Assembly (NCBI GenBank): GCA_015680685.1
Contig: MNCI01025002.1
Span: forward strand, 225,108 to 287,107
Source: Gnetum montanum
Taxonomy: Eukaryota; Streptophyta; Gnetopsida; Gnetales; Gnetaceae
DNA: 62,000 nt
Reading direction: 5' to 3'
Position numbers and translations under genes: made by a program. The notes under the pieces are model-generated. The model saw nothing but the letters and a program-made list of their open reading frames with translations. It searched no databases and was not told the DNA's origin. This document shows positions 22,837 through 34,063 of this stretch, piece after piece; position 1 is the stretch's first letter; every line of letters starts with the position of its first letter.

Positions 22837-24420
22837 TATCTGAAAACTACATCTTATAAAGTACCCCACTATGCTTACTATAATCAAGTGTGTGAACCCC
22901 AATGGGGTAAGTATGACCAAGCTTCGATGTTTTCAACATGCAAGGATCCTCATCTTTCATTTATTAATCCTTGCCATCCTCAACCATTTAGTTATGGGGG
23001 ATATCCCCCATTTTAATAATAAGCAGGATTAATAACCACTTTTTATGTTCTTCAATTTTACAACTTTTTGTTTTACAGTTTTTTAGTTTTCAATTTCTTG
23101 TTTTATCATTTTGTCTTTTTATCTTTTTATGTTTTTGTAAGTAATCTCATCTACGAATAAAACACTCATGTGGATCGTTGGTTGAGGTGTGTTCTATGTT
23201 GTCAAGTCTCGAGTGATCAATTATGTGGACAGTGAGCCCATTACACCCACTCATCCATTCTACAAATAAGAGGTTCTGTTTGAGGGTACAGTGATATTCT
23301 TGACATTCTTAAAACTTAAAATTAATTTTGTGTTCATTGTACCCAAAATGAAGAAGGATGGATCAAGAGGGAATGATTAGGGTGTGACATCAAGGGGACT
23401 TGAGGATTCTCTTTAGTGATGTTTGTGGAAGTTATCATGCAATGTGGTTGTACTAAGGTCCTTGTAGATCTGACAAAAAATGGGAGTAACAGTAATCAAA
23501 AGGGCACTCAAAAATCCAATGCTGTTCTAGGGGGTCCCATTGGAAGGACATGCACCCAAGCCTGAAGGTTGGTAGCTTCTCTAGATTTAGCGATTGAAAA
23601 AAAAAAGAGAAAAGAAGAAAAGAAGAAAATAAAACGAAAAAGAAAAGTGTCACAAAACAAAAATCACTCCTTCCTTGAACAAAATGCCAAGTGATCATAC
23701 GCCTTGCTGTTATGGTACTCTCATAGTTGCTCATCATGGGATGAAACAATGTGATGTCACTGATTAGAGGAATGGACTTGGTCCTGATCTTGGAATGACA
23801 GGTTAATGACACCTTAATCATGCTTTACACACAAGATTCACTGTGCCCTGGGTCCATTACCTCATGTCCCAATCTCTACAATCCCTTCTATAGTTCATCT
23901 CATCTCACTATTCGTGTAATTATGGCTCATGTCTCATATAGCGTAGAATTCTTACCTCATTCCAGTGATATTTACATGTGTGTGTTTTGTGGAATTAGTG
24001 TGGATTACATTTAACCCTTCAAGTGCCCACGGACACTTTAAGTGTGGTTACACAAGGGCATTATAGGTTGAAACCTGCTTTGGGGAGGACCCACTTGTGT
24101 AATCTCTTGTAATTCTCCTTATGACATAGCTCACACACACCATTTCTTACCCTTAGAATATGTTTCAATGATTTTCTTTCCCTACTACTATCCCTTTGAA
24201 TAATAACGTTCCTATGTACCATTACATGGCCTTTTTCTCTCACTTACCCACCAAGGTTTTAATGATCAATTACACCCACACATCATTATTCATGCCTTCG
24301 CAACAAGCTAAATTACCTTAGAACCCCTTCAAAATATCCCAATGTCCTAAGCTTACAACATTGATTTCAAGAAAATCTTCAAAAAAATTTGGTATTTTTC
24401 TTGTGCCTAATGTCACTAGG
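22837..24420 (+). other. Post-gag leader region of element 2 (pol deleted)
   Basis: Gag-like Tyr/Pro-rich residues fade by 23020. The T-rich tract with TTTTAC words at 23035-23130 parallels the region after integrase in element 1 (12950-13120). Gag therefore joins post-pol DNA, showing that pol is missing as a block. A long purine run (A/G only) occupies about 23597-23646. Short ORFs here have no recognisable similarity. Confidence 0.6.
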
Positions 24421-24422
24421 GC

Positions 24423-24470
24423 CGATGCAATATTGCGTACGCGATATCAGGTCTTGTCTGCCTATAAATA
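24423..24470 (+). promoter_or_regulatory. Internal U3-like promoter block upstream of ORF3, element 2
   Basis: GATGCAATATTGCGTACG and CGCGATATC (24424-24448) precede a TATA box, CCTATAAATAG (24461-24471), by 14 bp. The same words in the same order (GCAATATTG, CGTACG, GCGATATC, then TATAAATA) make up the U3 of this LTR family (20357-20407; solo LTR 41010-41148). The flanks share no other LTR sequence, so this is not a nested LTR. It lies 493 bp before the ORF3 ATG. Confidence 0.62.
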
Positions 24471-24735
24471 GCGTAGCCCGCCCACCACCCCCCCTGCAAC
24501 ACTTAACATTATTTTTCACAACTCACACAGGGGAGATTTTCAAATTTTTCTCTACGACTTGCAAGTGTGACACCCTTGCTTTTCTACCTATACCTCGCTC
24601 GCTGGTACTTCGATTTTAATTCTATCTCAACCTGTTTGACCCCAGAGTGTTTAGCTTAGTCGTGGGGGAGGGACATTCGCCGAATAGCACCTAACTTTTT
24701 TGGAATTTTTCATTGTCCAAAGGACATTATCAAGG

Positions 24736-24962
24736 GTAATTAGCTGTAAAATTAAGAATAAAATGTATCAAAAACAATTTCATCCCCATAGGTACATCAG
24801 GAAACTAAAATTAGAAACCACCTAAGTAAAAAGGATCCATTATTGTAATCTTTTGGGAAACATCACATGGAGATAAAATAAATTAATTAATTAAGGTAAG
24901 CAGTAAGGTATAACCTAACTTTGGTAACAACCTTACTAATGATTGGCCCCATGTGATTGTAG
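24736..24962 (+). other. Candidate intron ending at the ORF3 start, element 2
   Basis: The acceptor TGTGATTGTAG ends at 24962, directly before ATG (24963). A branch-point-like TTACTAAT lies at 24933-24940. Two donor-like sites exist: AAGG|GTAATTAG at 24736 and AAG|GTAAGC at 24896 (giving a 67-nt intron). Both donors and the acceptor have equivalents in element B. Confidence 0.5.
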
Positions 24963-27527
24963 ATGGCCCCAAAATGTGGACAATAGGAAGGTCCTACTCA
25001 AGGTGGAACTAAACGACCTAGGAGAGGAGAAGAACAAGTTCCTACTGGAAAACATGCAAAGTAGGAGGAACAATCATTCAGCATTCACCAAGAAGACCCT
25101 ACTACTGAATAGTCTTGGCAAGCGGAAGGAGGAGTTGCTGCAACACCTGAATAGGGACAACATCTCACATTACCCTAGGATTGTGTTCAGGCTATCCATG
25201 AAAGATCCACATTCGTTGCAATGATTGTGGAATTAAAATTTGAATCCTTTGCAGAATTTGCTCTTGAAGCCATTAGGGATCACCTCAAGGGGTCTCCCTT
25301 ATGGCATGTCCTCTTTGAAAGCAGTGCCTGGTACCTAGGACAGACGTACTAGTTCTGGCGCAATAGAGAATAAGGCACCACTATTAATATTTGTGGTGTG
25401 ATAGTCGATTTCTCCTCGCAGGCTATTTTGGAAGTATTAAAACTTTTAATACAAGGCCCTGATGTGCTATTTTGGAGATCTTGAGGTGGTTTGAGGAATG
25501 GAAGATATGGAAGCTTGCCTTACCCTTCCCTTGTCTTATCAGGAAGTTGTGCCAACATGTTGGTATTAGAGGATATACTAATGATGTCCTCCAAAAAGCC
25601 CAAAATGCTTCATATACTGAACTGTTAAAGCCACTAGCCACAAGGAAAATCACTAGTGAGACGCTGGGACCAGAGCAAGAAGAAGAACAAACGACTAAAC
25701 CAAATGCAACTCAACTTGTAGGACCCAGTGAATTTCCAAGTATGGGACCCAGCCAACAACAGGAAGCAGGGCTTAGCATAGGCTAGGTGCAACCACCACC
25801 GCCGTAAGAATACAAATCGTCTATGAGCCATCTCAGGGCCATCGCTAAGATGGTCAGTTGGGGAAGTCATGATGACGCAAATCTCTTCCTCGTCATTGAT
25901 GATGCCATACAACCCATAGTTTCTTTGGATCGTACAAGGGGTGAAGTGTCTATTCATATAGGAGGAGAGGAAAGTACTTGGTTACAACAGATCTTAGGAA
26001 ATGCAACATCTTTTCAAGTGGAATTAGAAACTGGTGAAGGGGCCACTGTGGTGGTCATGCAACACCAGGATGCCACAGGAGCTATAGAAGTGAACGCAGA
26101 TCACATTAAAGAATCATTCAATGTACTTGTTGTACCACTGGTAGATCTCATGGGAGCACGGGATACTCAAACTTTGGCCAGAACCTCAATGACTCCTACG
26201 GAACATGAGGATGTGCTTGATCGATTGCTACAAACAAGACAAATAATGATGTCCCTATTTGACATCCCTCAAGATGTTATGGCAAGTTAATCAAACCTCA
26301 TTTCCACCAAGGGGAAGTTGGTCTTAATAGAAGTGAGGGCCAAGCATGCTGAAGTAGAGGTGCAGAAATTGCAAGAATAGCTCGTGGCCCTACAAATAGC
26401 ATAGCGGGACCCTTTGCAATTTGTTACCGTAGACTAGCTAGACAAATTCAAAACTGAGAAACTAAACAAAATACTAACGGAGAATAAAAAGGTGGTTGAA
26501 GAAAAAGAGAAGGCTATTTGGGATGCCTCCATAGCACATGCACAAACTCATGTGCATATCAAGGCACTCAAGGCCTTACAGGAGGAAAATAAGCAGCTTG
26601 TTGCAGAAAATCTTAGGTTGACTGCTGTGGAAAAGCAAAAGAATATTCTCAAAGAACATTTCCATCAGCTGCAAGAACAATTCATCTGGGTCAACCAAGA
26701 CATGAGCTGTTTAGCCAAGGAGAATCGAACCCTCTCAATGGAGGAGGTACACACAATCCGTCAAAAGATAGCTATCAAAATAAGCGCATGGAAAAATGAG
26801 GCTAAATAGCATGAAAAGCTAAAGGAGCACTTTCGATACTAGGTGGGGATGTACAAATAGATCCTTGAGAAGGAGATCCATATGGCCAAGGCCCACATCA
26901 TTGATATCAGTGCTCAACACACTGACTAGTGGACCATATTGGACACATATGCATTTTCCCACCAAGTAGAAGTTAAGAACCGGGACCTGCAAATCCAAGA
27001 TCTTACAGAATACATGGAGTTGGCAAACTTACGGTATGCCAACCTTGCCATGTTAATAGCAGGGCACCCGAGAATAGAGCTCGAGCAATAGGTAGCTACC
27101 ACCTACATCAAATATGAAACAAAATTTGCAGAACACAAGAAAGTATTAAAAAAAATTGGAGATTACAAATTCTGAACTTGAGGTGGTGAAGGCAAGCTAC
27201 CAAGGCCAAAAATGTATCGCAACAGATTTGGCTCAATGGCTTGTGGATTTCCAAGAATACAGAGACAAAGCCAGAGCCTATGAGGAGGAACGACAGGTAT
27301 TTGTGGCTTGGTATGTCAAGGTAAATCAAATGTTTCTGCAACTACCTTGCTCATGGGAGGTGCCGACTCCATCAAACATTGAAACATTGGCATGGATGGC
27401 ACAAGACCTCCGAACCGAAGAGGAGAAACTCTAGGCCATACTTCAACACCATCAAGCCTCAAAACCTGGAGCACAAGACAAGGGGAAAGCACCTATGGAG
27501 GAGCCACCGCCACTAGGAACTACATGA
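24963..27527 (+). pseudogene. ORF3 of element 2: coiled-coil accessory protein, decayed
   Basis: The start MAPKCGQ matches MVPKQKYP of element B; a frameshift follows within ten codons. Open pieces continue the protein: 24976-25224, 25472-25786 (LALPFPCLIRKLCQHVGIRGY), 25823-26290, 26492-26809 and 27156-27434, with stop TGA at 27525. The first third looks globular. The segment 26460-26810 is a clear coiled coil (LKALQEENKQLVAENLRL). The C-terminal part is conserved with B (DLTEYMELANLRYANLAML at 27000-27056, and LPCSWEVPTPSN near 27341-27380). There is no signal peptide, membrane helix or zinc motif, so it is not a typical Env. The full length would be about 850 residues. Its function is unknown. 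Confidence 0.7.
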
Positions 27528-27680
27528 GTTCCACCAATTTTGTAGTTGTATAATTTTCTTTGTGTTGTGTCTCAATTTTTTTTTCATTCCACACTGTGGC
27601 ATAAACCCATTTTTACCATCCAATAATCCCATACCTATCCACTATGTAATCACTGTAACTCGAGGACGAGTTTTCATTCA

Positions 27681-27692
27681 GTTGTGGGGGTA
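27681..27692 (+). other. Polypurine tract, element 2
   Basis: GTTGTGGGGGTA lies directly before the 3' LTR, at the place expected for plus-strand priming. Confidence 0.7.
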
Positions 27693-28486
27693 TGATGAGT
27701 CGTCATTTAGGCAATTGCGATATCATGTACGGGATATCGCAGCCTGTCTCCTCATCTATAAATAAGAGGTAGATAGTTTTGATAAGGAACTTTTTGCTAG
27801 TTTTTTTAAGTGTTAAGTTTTAGCTCTTGTTTTTCTCTTAACCCTTTTCCTCCTAGTGTATGCCCGTAGTGTGGTGATTGTAATTGTACAGAACCTTTAT
27901 TCGAGTGTGACGTACTTGGACAAGCATATGACCGGCAATAAAGATCGAGATTACTTCATCATTGTAGCATTCACTTAACTTAATCATTTAATTAATTGTT
28001 ATTTACTACTTTCTTAGTTAATATCTTCTCACCCTAAACTCCTGTTAAACACAGAATGAGTACGACTTGATTACGAGCATTTAAGTGTGACTACTTGGTA
28101 ACCCAATAGCATACCTAGGATCTGCGCTTGGTAATCACAGTGGTAGTCATGCACGAAGTCCAAGATGTGTACGGATGATCTTGGAACAGATACTCATCGC
28201 ACTTAGGCTAGCTTAGATTCTCTCTCACCTTTTCTCTCTTAGCTTAGTTAATATTATCTTCCATTGTCTTCAGGTGTAGCATTAGCATAGAAACACATCA
28301 TACACCTCACTTTGGACTAAACTATACGTGACAAGCTAATACTAGTCCAGGTGGGAAGACAACGAATTGCGACCTAAGAATAACTGTCTAGACGCCATAA
28401 CTAGTCCGTCTGCGAATTTCGACCGGATCGTGTGTGAAACGCTCGTATTCGTATGGTTGAGTGTAGGGGTACCTTGCCACTCATCA
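27693..28486 (+). repeat. 3' LTR of element 2
   Basis: TGATGAGTCGTC...CCACTCATCA, the partner of 20336-21128. U3 keeps GCGATATC and GGGATATCGC, then CTATAAATAAG. GTTGT follows at 28487-28491, completing the target duplication. Confidence 0.95.
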
Positions 28487-28491
28487 GTTGT

Positions 28492-31400
28492 GATAAAGCC
28501 TATTTTTCTATTCTTATCATTTCATGTCATTTTGAGTGATTTTTAGTTAACCACAGATCATGGCTAGGTTGTGGTCAAGTTTTCTTCAATTGCCATGGGT
28601 TGTGATCAATTTGTGGTTGCATCATTTTCTTCAAGTTATTTTGAGTAATTTTTCTAAGCAAACTACAAGTCATGATAAAGTCATGCTCAAGTCATAATTA
28701 GTTACCATGGATCGTAGTGAGGTTGTGATATCAAGTTTGAGTCATTTTACTATTTATTTTATCATATCAAGTTTGAGTCATTTTACTATTTATTTTATCA
28801 TTGGAACTTGGTTTGATACATCTTGATACTATTGGACTCTATTTGGCATAGTCCTATTGATCTTGAATATGTTGAATTGTTGGAATTGATCTTAGATTTG
28901 ATTATTAGTTTTTATTGGAACTTTCAGGTATTTGGACTTGTTTTTTATTTGTGCTATCCATCCACCATTAACATTTGGTTGTACTTTGTAGAATGCTTAA
29001 ATGTTTGCTATTTGTTAAGAACTAGCATCAAGTTGTATGGTCGATTGGAGATGGAACCCCTAAAAATGCTTGGTAATTAGCTATTGCTGGGATGCATTAG
29101 TGTAGTTCTCACTATAGGTTCCATCCTACATGAAAGGTGATCCATGACTCATTAGTCCCTTTGTTCGATGCCTCTAAAATGTTAGGGCTGAGTCTTGGTT
29201 GGAGCTCCTAATGTAGAGACTAATAAATAAAATTCATAGGCATGGTAGTTTGGTATTTGATTTGGAAAATACTCATGACAATAATTTACAAATTTAAAAC
29301 TAAGTTTAGTTAATGCTAGCCTTCTTGTTTATAGATTGATAAGTTGGAGTAGATAATTTAGTTTGGTTATATTCTCATTGATGTTTAGATCTATGTATGA
29401 TGTGTGATCTACAATGTTTAGATTGTTTTTGCTTACTAACATGTATTGTAAGCTAGCATGCCTTCACTTAGCCACCATGAAACTTGCCTTTGAATCAACT
29501 AGTGGAGGTGTTAAGGTTTCTCACTTATTTTATACAAACCCTCTTATTTTTAAATTATCAAGGCTAGGTAAAACAAGGATATTTCTTAATTGATTGTTGA
29601 TATTGGATGATTTGCATGCTCATTTTTTAGGTTTAGTCTATTTATCTCTTTGGCATATCATGAGATTTTATGAACATGTATCAATTATTTTTTTCATGTA
29701 TTATATTGGGATCATGGTTCACTTTTTTGTACTGCTAAGAATATATTGATATAGTAGGATGTGTTGTAAGATTTATATGTTATTTTCTATTTTTAGTTTA
29801 GCATTAGCTTTCATTCCAATTTTATATATGTATGTTATTTAATTATATTTTATCCTTCCTCTATTATTATCTTTCTTTTTATTTTGGACATGGTTGCATC
29901 ACATTTCCTTTTAGTTTATTATTGTTATGTTAGTTCATTTTAATTTTTAGTTTCTCTTCCCATGACCAATTTATTCATTAGGAGTTTTATACCCAACATA
30001 ATACTCTCTTACCTACGGTGAGGAAGGAGGGTATTACACCTGATATTTTTCTTCTTAATGATGTAATCACTATTAATTGATTTTATATTATAATATGTGT
30101 TTATTTAAATTTTGTATCACCTTCCTTGTAATGAAATTTTTGCTTCATAGTTAAAGGATTTGACAGTGTTGAACTTTATATAGTTATGACTATTATAAGT
30201 CTTACTAACTTGATTGCTTACGAACCCTCTTATGATGAAGATAGTTACATTAACTTAATTCTAAAACTTAGCACTATTCATAAACTATCATAAATAGTCT
30301 ACAACAAGTACTATTTTTTATTTTTGTAATTTATAATCATCATCTTTGGATTCAAAGTCATTCCATATTTAATCGTACTAAGTTTATAAGAATTTCTTGA
30401 GTTTCAATGGTATTGCTCTTCCTTTGGTAATACATCTTCTTTTGGATTACATCTACTTTACATCACGACATGGTAGCATACTTATAATGCTTTTTGGATA
30501 GCTTATTATAAGCTATTATTCTTAGTGTTATGTGGGCTAGGTCACTTTGGACTCTTTTAGTAATCCATTGCTAAGTTGGATCGGCTTTTCTCATGATAAT
30601 TAATGGACTATTACCATAATGTAGTTTGTCCTTCTCCCTTAAATAGTCTTTGTAACTAATTATCTTCATGACATCTTAATTTGTCTTAGTTTGGTAAATT
30701 TCTTAAGTCCATGATGCACTAGTCTATTGTTTTGATGCTAAGCATATTCAGGGCTTGAGCTTATCTTTATTTTACATCTTCCTTAGGCACCATTTGGTAG
30801 GGATAAGAACTTCTTTGATATTCTACTTCTTATGAATCACCACCTTCATAACCTTCTAGTTTACAAATAGAGTCATGGCTCTTATTTCAATGTGACTTTG
30901 TTAGGATAGGAACACGACCCTACTGCAAAATAGTCTAGATAACTCATTCTAGGTAATTGCTAGTTTTTGGTTCCACCAAGGCACGAATGCCCCCAAATAG
31001 ATTTTCCTAGTTTAATTGAGCTAAATATGGCTAATTCTATTTTAACAATAGAATAGTTTAAATAAAGTGTTGTCTTGTATATAACTAATGGCTATCTCTT
31101 TTAGCTTTCTCTTAACATAATGATGGAAATTAGTAGCTTTCTACACATTTAACTTCAAATCCTACATAGCTAATACAATGAATAAAGAAGTTTTATAAAA
31201 TACATCATTCTTTAATTTTGAGTTATATCATAGTAAACTTCTTGAAGCTAAATTTTGCAAAAGTTTTACTAAATAGAGAAAAAATTTCAAATATAAAAAT
31301 TTAATCATTTTTTCCTCAAAAAAATTGTCTCATAGACACATTAAGCATATCCTTAATGAAGGCTTTTGTATTTGAGTATTACACTAATGACCTATCCCAG

Positions 31401-31570
31401 AATTATTAATATTAGTTTAGTAACCATCACACTTTTGCTTTACACACTTGAGAGCTTCCAAGAAGACTTAAAATTTTACCTATTTGTCTTCCTTAGAAAG
31501 TTCAAGCATATTCTCTAGAAACTTTAAGAATGATCTACTAATCAAGAAGTTTTTATGATCACTACCAACC
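28492..31570. other. AT-rich DNA, no gene recognised; 36-bp tandem duplication
   Basis: 28492-28730 continues the target interrupted by element 2. At 28730-28765 and 28766-28801 a 36-bp unit starting ATCAAGTTTGAGTC is duplicated exactly. The 85-codon ORF at 28823-29080 has no recognisable similarity. At 30020-30045 a purine run (GTGAGGAAGGAGGG) precedes TATTACACC, which resembles a polypurine tract plus chromovirus LTR start but is unconfirmed. The rest is featureless. Confidence 0.5.
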
Positions 31571-31582
31571 AATGAAACATTA

Positions 31583-31645
31583 CTTAGTTTGTTAGAGCAT
31601 GAATTTTATGGTTTGCAAGTTACAAGTTCAATTTTGACAAGGTTT
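31583..31645 (+). repeat. tRNA-derived SINE-like segment
   Basis: CTTAGTTTGTTAGAGCATG (31583-31601) resembles a tRNA A box (TAGCTCAGTTGGTTAGAGC) and TACAAGTTCAATTTTG (31621-31636) a B box, at tRNA spacing. The sequence after it contains the duplicated segment around the N at 31695. Confidence 0.42.
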
Positions 31646-31650
31646 TTTCT

Positions 31651-31739
31651 CTAATAATTCATTATATTATACTTAATTTTTTTGAAAATTTTGTNCTAAT
31701 AATTCATTATATTATACTTAATTTTTTTGAAAATTTTGT
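31651..31739. other. Assembly scar: single N between identical 43-bp copies
   Basis: The segment beginning CTAATAATTCATTATATTAT lies on both sides of one N at 31695. This is best read as overlapping contig ends that were not merged. Confidence 0.85.
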
Positions 31740-32980
31740 GTTAACTGTATATCATAAGGATGCATATAATCATTTAGTTTGAGTTCTAAAACCCTTCCCC
31801 CAATAAAATCATGATTGTATTATCCATATATTGAGTAGTTACAACATTCAAACAAGAATCTAGCAACATGCTAATGATTGTCTTAGCTAGAATATTAGAT
31901 TGGATTTTTCTTAAATCATCATTCTAGTAGGTTTTGATATTCAATTGATCATTCCTATGCAATTGAAGAGAAAACCATCTTAATCCCTCACACAATGCTC
32001 TAATAATCACATAGGATTTTAAAGAGCTTAAATTACAATTTCATATACAGTCATGTCAAAAGAAAAACACTACTAAAAATCTCTCTAATTAATATGCATG
32101 AAATGAAATGCACTAAAATACAAAAGTAAAGGCTCATGCACACATAAAAACCACAAGGATCTAGAAAGTATTGGTTCTTGCCACACGTTTCACAATCTCA
32201 CACACTCAATGATAGTTACAGAGCATGAGGCTCTACAACCCTCGTAATTCCTCATCACTTTCTAGATGAGAATAAAAGATGCCAAGGGACCAATCACTCA
32301 TAAAATTACCTTAAAACCACTCCTCTTACCAAGAAGAAATCATAGGAATGGTAAAAAATCCTTAATTATGTTTTCACCTTTGCTTTTTATAACTACACAA
32401 TAAATTCATATTCTTTTAATAATTAGAATAATTTTTAAAATATATTGGGTGCATTATTATGTTGCAAGTCATACCTACTTATAATCACCTACTAGCTGAA
32501 ATTCCTAAATTGAACAAATTCTTAGTGCAAGTAGTGTACTTATTAGTATGAGTGACTATTGATGTAATCTTTCATAGTCTCTTGGGTGGATTGTGATTTG
32601 TTGTAAGTCACATCATCTCGTAGTATTGATTTTAGTTAGAAAATATAATAAAAAATAAGTTTCAACTAGCTATGATTCACACTCAGCTTGCAATCACCTT
32701 TTCATTTTTAGTTCAAAACTCAAAATATCACCAAATGATCTTCATACAACATGAAACTTGACAACAAGATTTCCTATAACTTCTACAACATTAAAACAGT
32801 ACAAATATATAACTTCAAAATGAAAGGTATTTCTATGCTAGCTCTCCCATCTTCAAAAACTGTAAATTAAGTAAACAATGATACCCTAATCAACCAATTG
32901 AATCTCATATACCCATATAACATCGATAACATCTTAATGATTCCAATGGATTAAATACTCAAACCTCTATATACTCCTTA
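31740..32980. other. AT-rich DNA, no gene recognised
   Basis: No coding similarity was seen. It lies downstream, in minus-strand sense, of the integrase remnant at 33-34 kb and may be the 3' part and LTR of that element, but no LTR ends could be fixed. Confidence 0.35.
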
Positions 32981-32989
32981 TGCTTAAAG

Positions 32990-34020
32990 CCTTCATCTTC
33001 TTTAAGACAATTTTCTTCCTCTCCTTTGAAGACTTAGGATCAATAATGATAACCTTTAACTCCTCCATGTTGCCCTTCAAGGTTTGGTAATTATTAGGCC
33101 CATGATAATGAATCAAATTTGCAATATTGAAAAAAAAAGCATGCCAACAATACTAGGCATTAAAATATCATAAAAATTGTCATTTATTTTGAAAAGCCTC
33201 ATCCATTTTACTTTCAATTTTGATAGATTGATTCCCCTTAGCCTCTTCTTTTACAAATGGATTCATACTAATACATCAACCTCACATTTGGACCTCATGT
33301 TTCCCTCATTCTTCTTTTGGTACATCTCTTTATCCTTCTTAATCTACCATTCCTTCACTTGGGGATGCAAGTCTTTTATTTCTTGCATAAATTCAACACT
33401 CACTTATGCTTTCCCATCAAAAAATGTTACATCATCCAACATTCTAGGACTATAATCATGATTTGTCTTAAAATAACTTTTTCTAATGCTAGAATGAAAT
33501 GCGCTATTGTAAGAGAATTCAACATGAGACAATAAATTCTCCTATCTTTTGGTTGATTATCATAAAAACATCATAAAATTTTCAACGGAGATTTTTTTAC
33601 CACTTTAATTTATCTATCAAATTGAGGATGATAGGCACCTGAATGATGTAGCTTAGTCTCCAAAATCCTTCACAGGAATCTTCAAAAATGGATGGTAACT
33701 TTTGCATCCCTATCACTTGTAATAGAAAAGTAAATGTCATGCAAATGAATAACATGTTGGAAAAATAAACTTATAATATGGGAAGCATCACTTGCCTTCT
33801 TTCAAGGAATACAATATGTCATTTTGGTACATCTATCTATCATAATAAAAATAGAACCATTTCCACTCTTAGTTTTTGTAATTCCCCCAATGAAATCCAT
33901 AAACATAATCTTCCATGGCGAGTTAGAAATAGACAATTACAAATAATGACCATCTACTATCATTCCCCTTTTAATTTCTAACATGTTAAGCAATCCTTCA
34001 TAACTTTTAAAATTTGGGTA
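32990..34020 (-). pseudogene. Integrase fragment of a second Ty3/gypsy lineage
   Basis: The minus strand reads W.IMFMDFIGGITKTKSGN (about 33925-33865), GSIFIMIDRCTKMTYCIP (33865-33810), SDRDAKVTIHF (33720-33685) and HHSGAYHPQFDR (33645-33605). These are the first Asp, second Asp and HPQ.D region of a gypsy integrase of the form MDFIxGLPKTxxGxxxIFVIVDRxTK, unlike the GIDFMGPI...NGK form of the Athila-like copies here. So it is another lineage, probably a chromovirus relative. Stops are frequent. The C-terminal part toward 32990 cannot be read safely. Confidence 0.65.
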
Positions 34021-34063
34021 AACATACTTAACCAAAAGTAGCATTTTTAAAGAAGATTTAGGA

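Larger units (their letters stand above)
20336..28486 (+). mobile_element. Element 2: complete non-autonomous Athila-like element (gag + ORF3, no pol)
   Basis: The 8151-bp element has 793/794-bp LTRs, a good primer-binding site, a polypurine tract and a perfect 5-bp target duplication GTTGT (20331-20335 and 28487-28491). It encodes a gag in one frame (21271-22836) and a decayed ORF3 (24963-27527). Between them there are only about 2.1 kb of leader-like DNA, with no PR, RT, RNaseH or IN motif in any frame I read. It must have moved with enzymes supplied by a relative. Hand comparison of the LTRs gives about 65 differences in 793 bp, mostly transitions. Confidence 0.92.

Noticed and set aside
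24420-24660. A nested LTR insertion as the source of the internal promoter in element 2
   Set aside because: Only the repeat words and TATA match; sequence before and after has no LTR similarity, no TG..CA ends and no TSD.
24963-27527. ORF3 as a retroviral-type envelope gene
   Set aside because: Position fits, but no signal peptide, membrane helix, Cys pattern or cleavage site is visible. The protein is mainly coiled coil.
31651-31739. 43-bp tandem repeat with central N as a biological repeat
   Set aside because: The same pattern occurs at three other single-N sites, so overlap of unmerged contig ends is the simpler reading.
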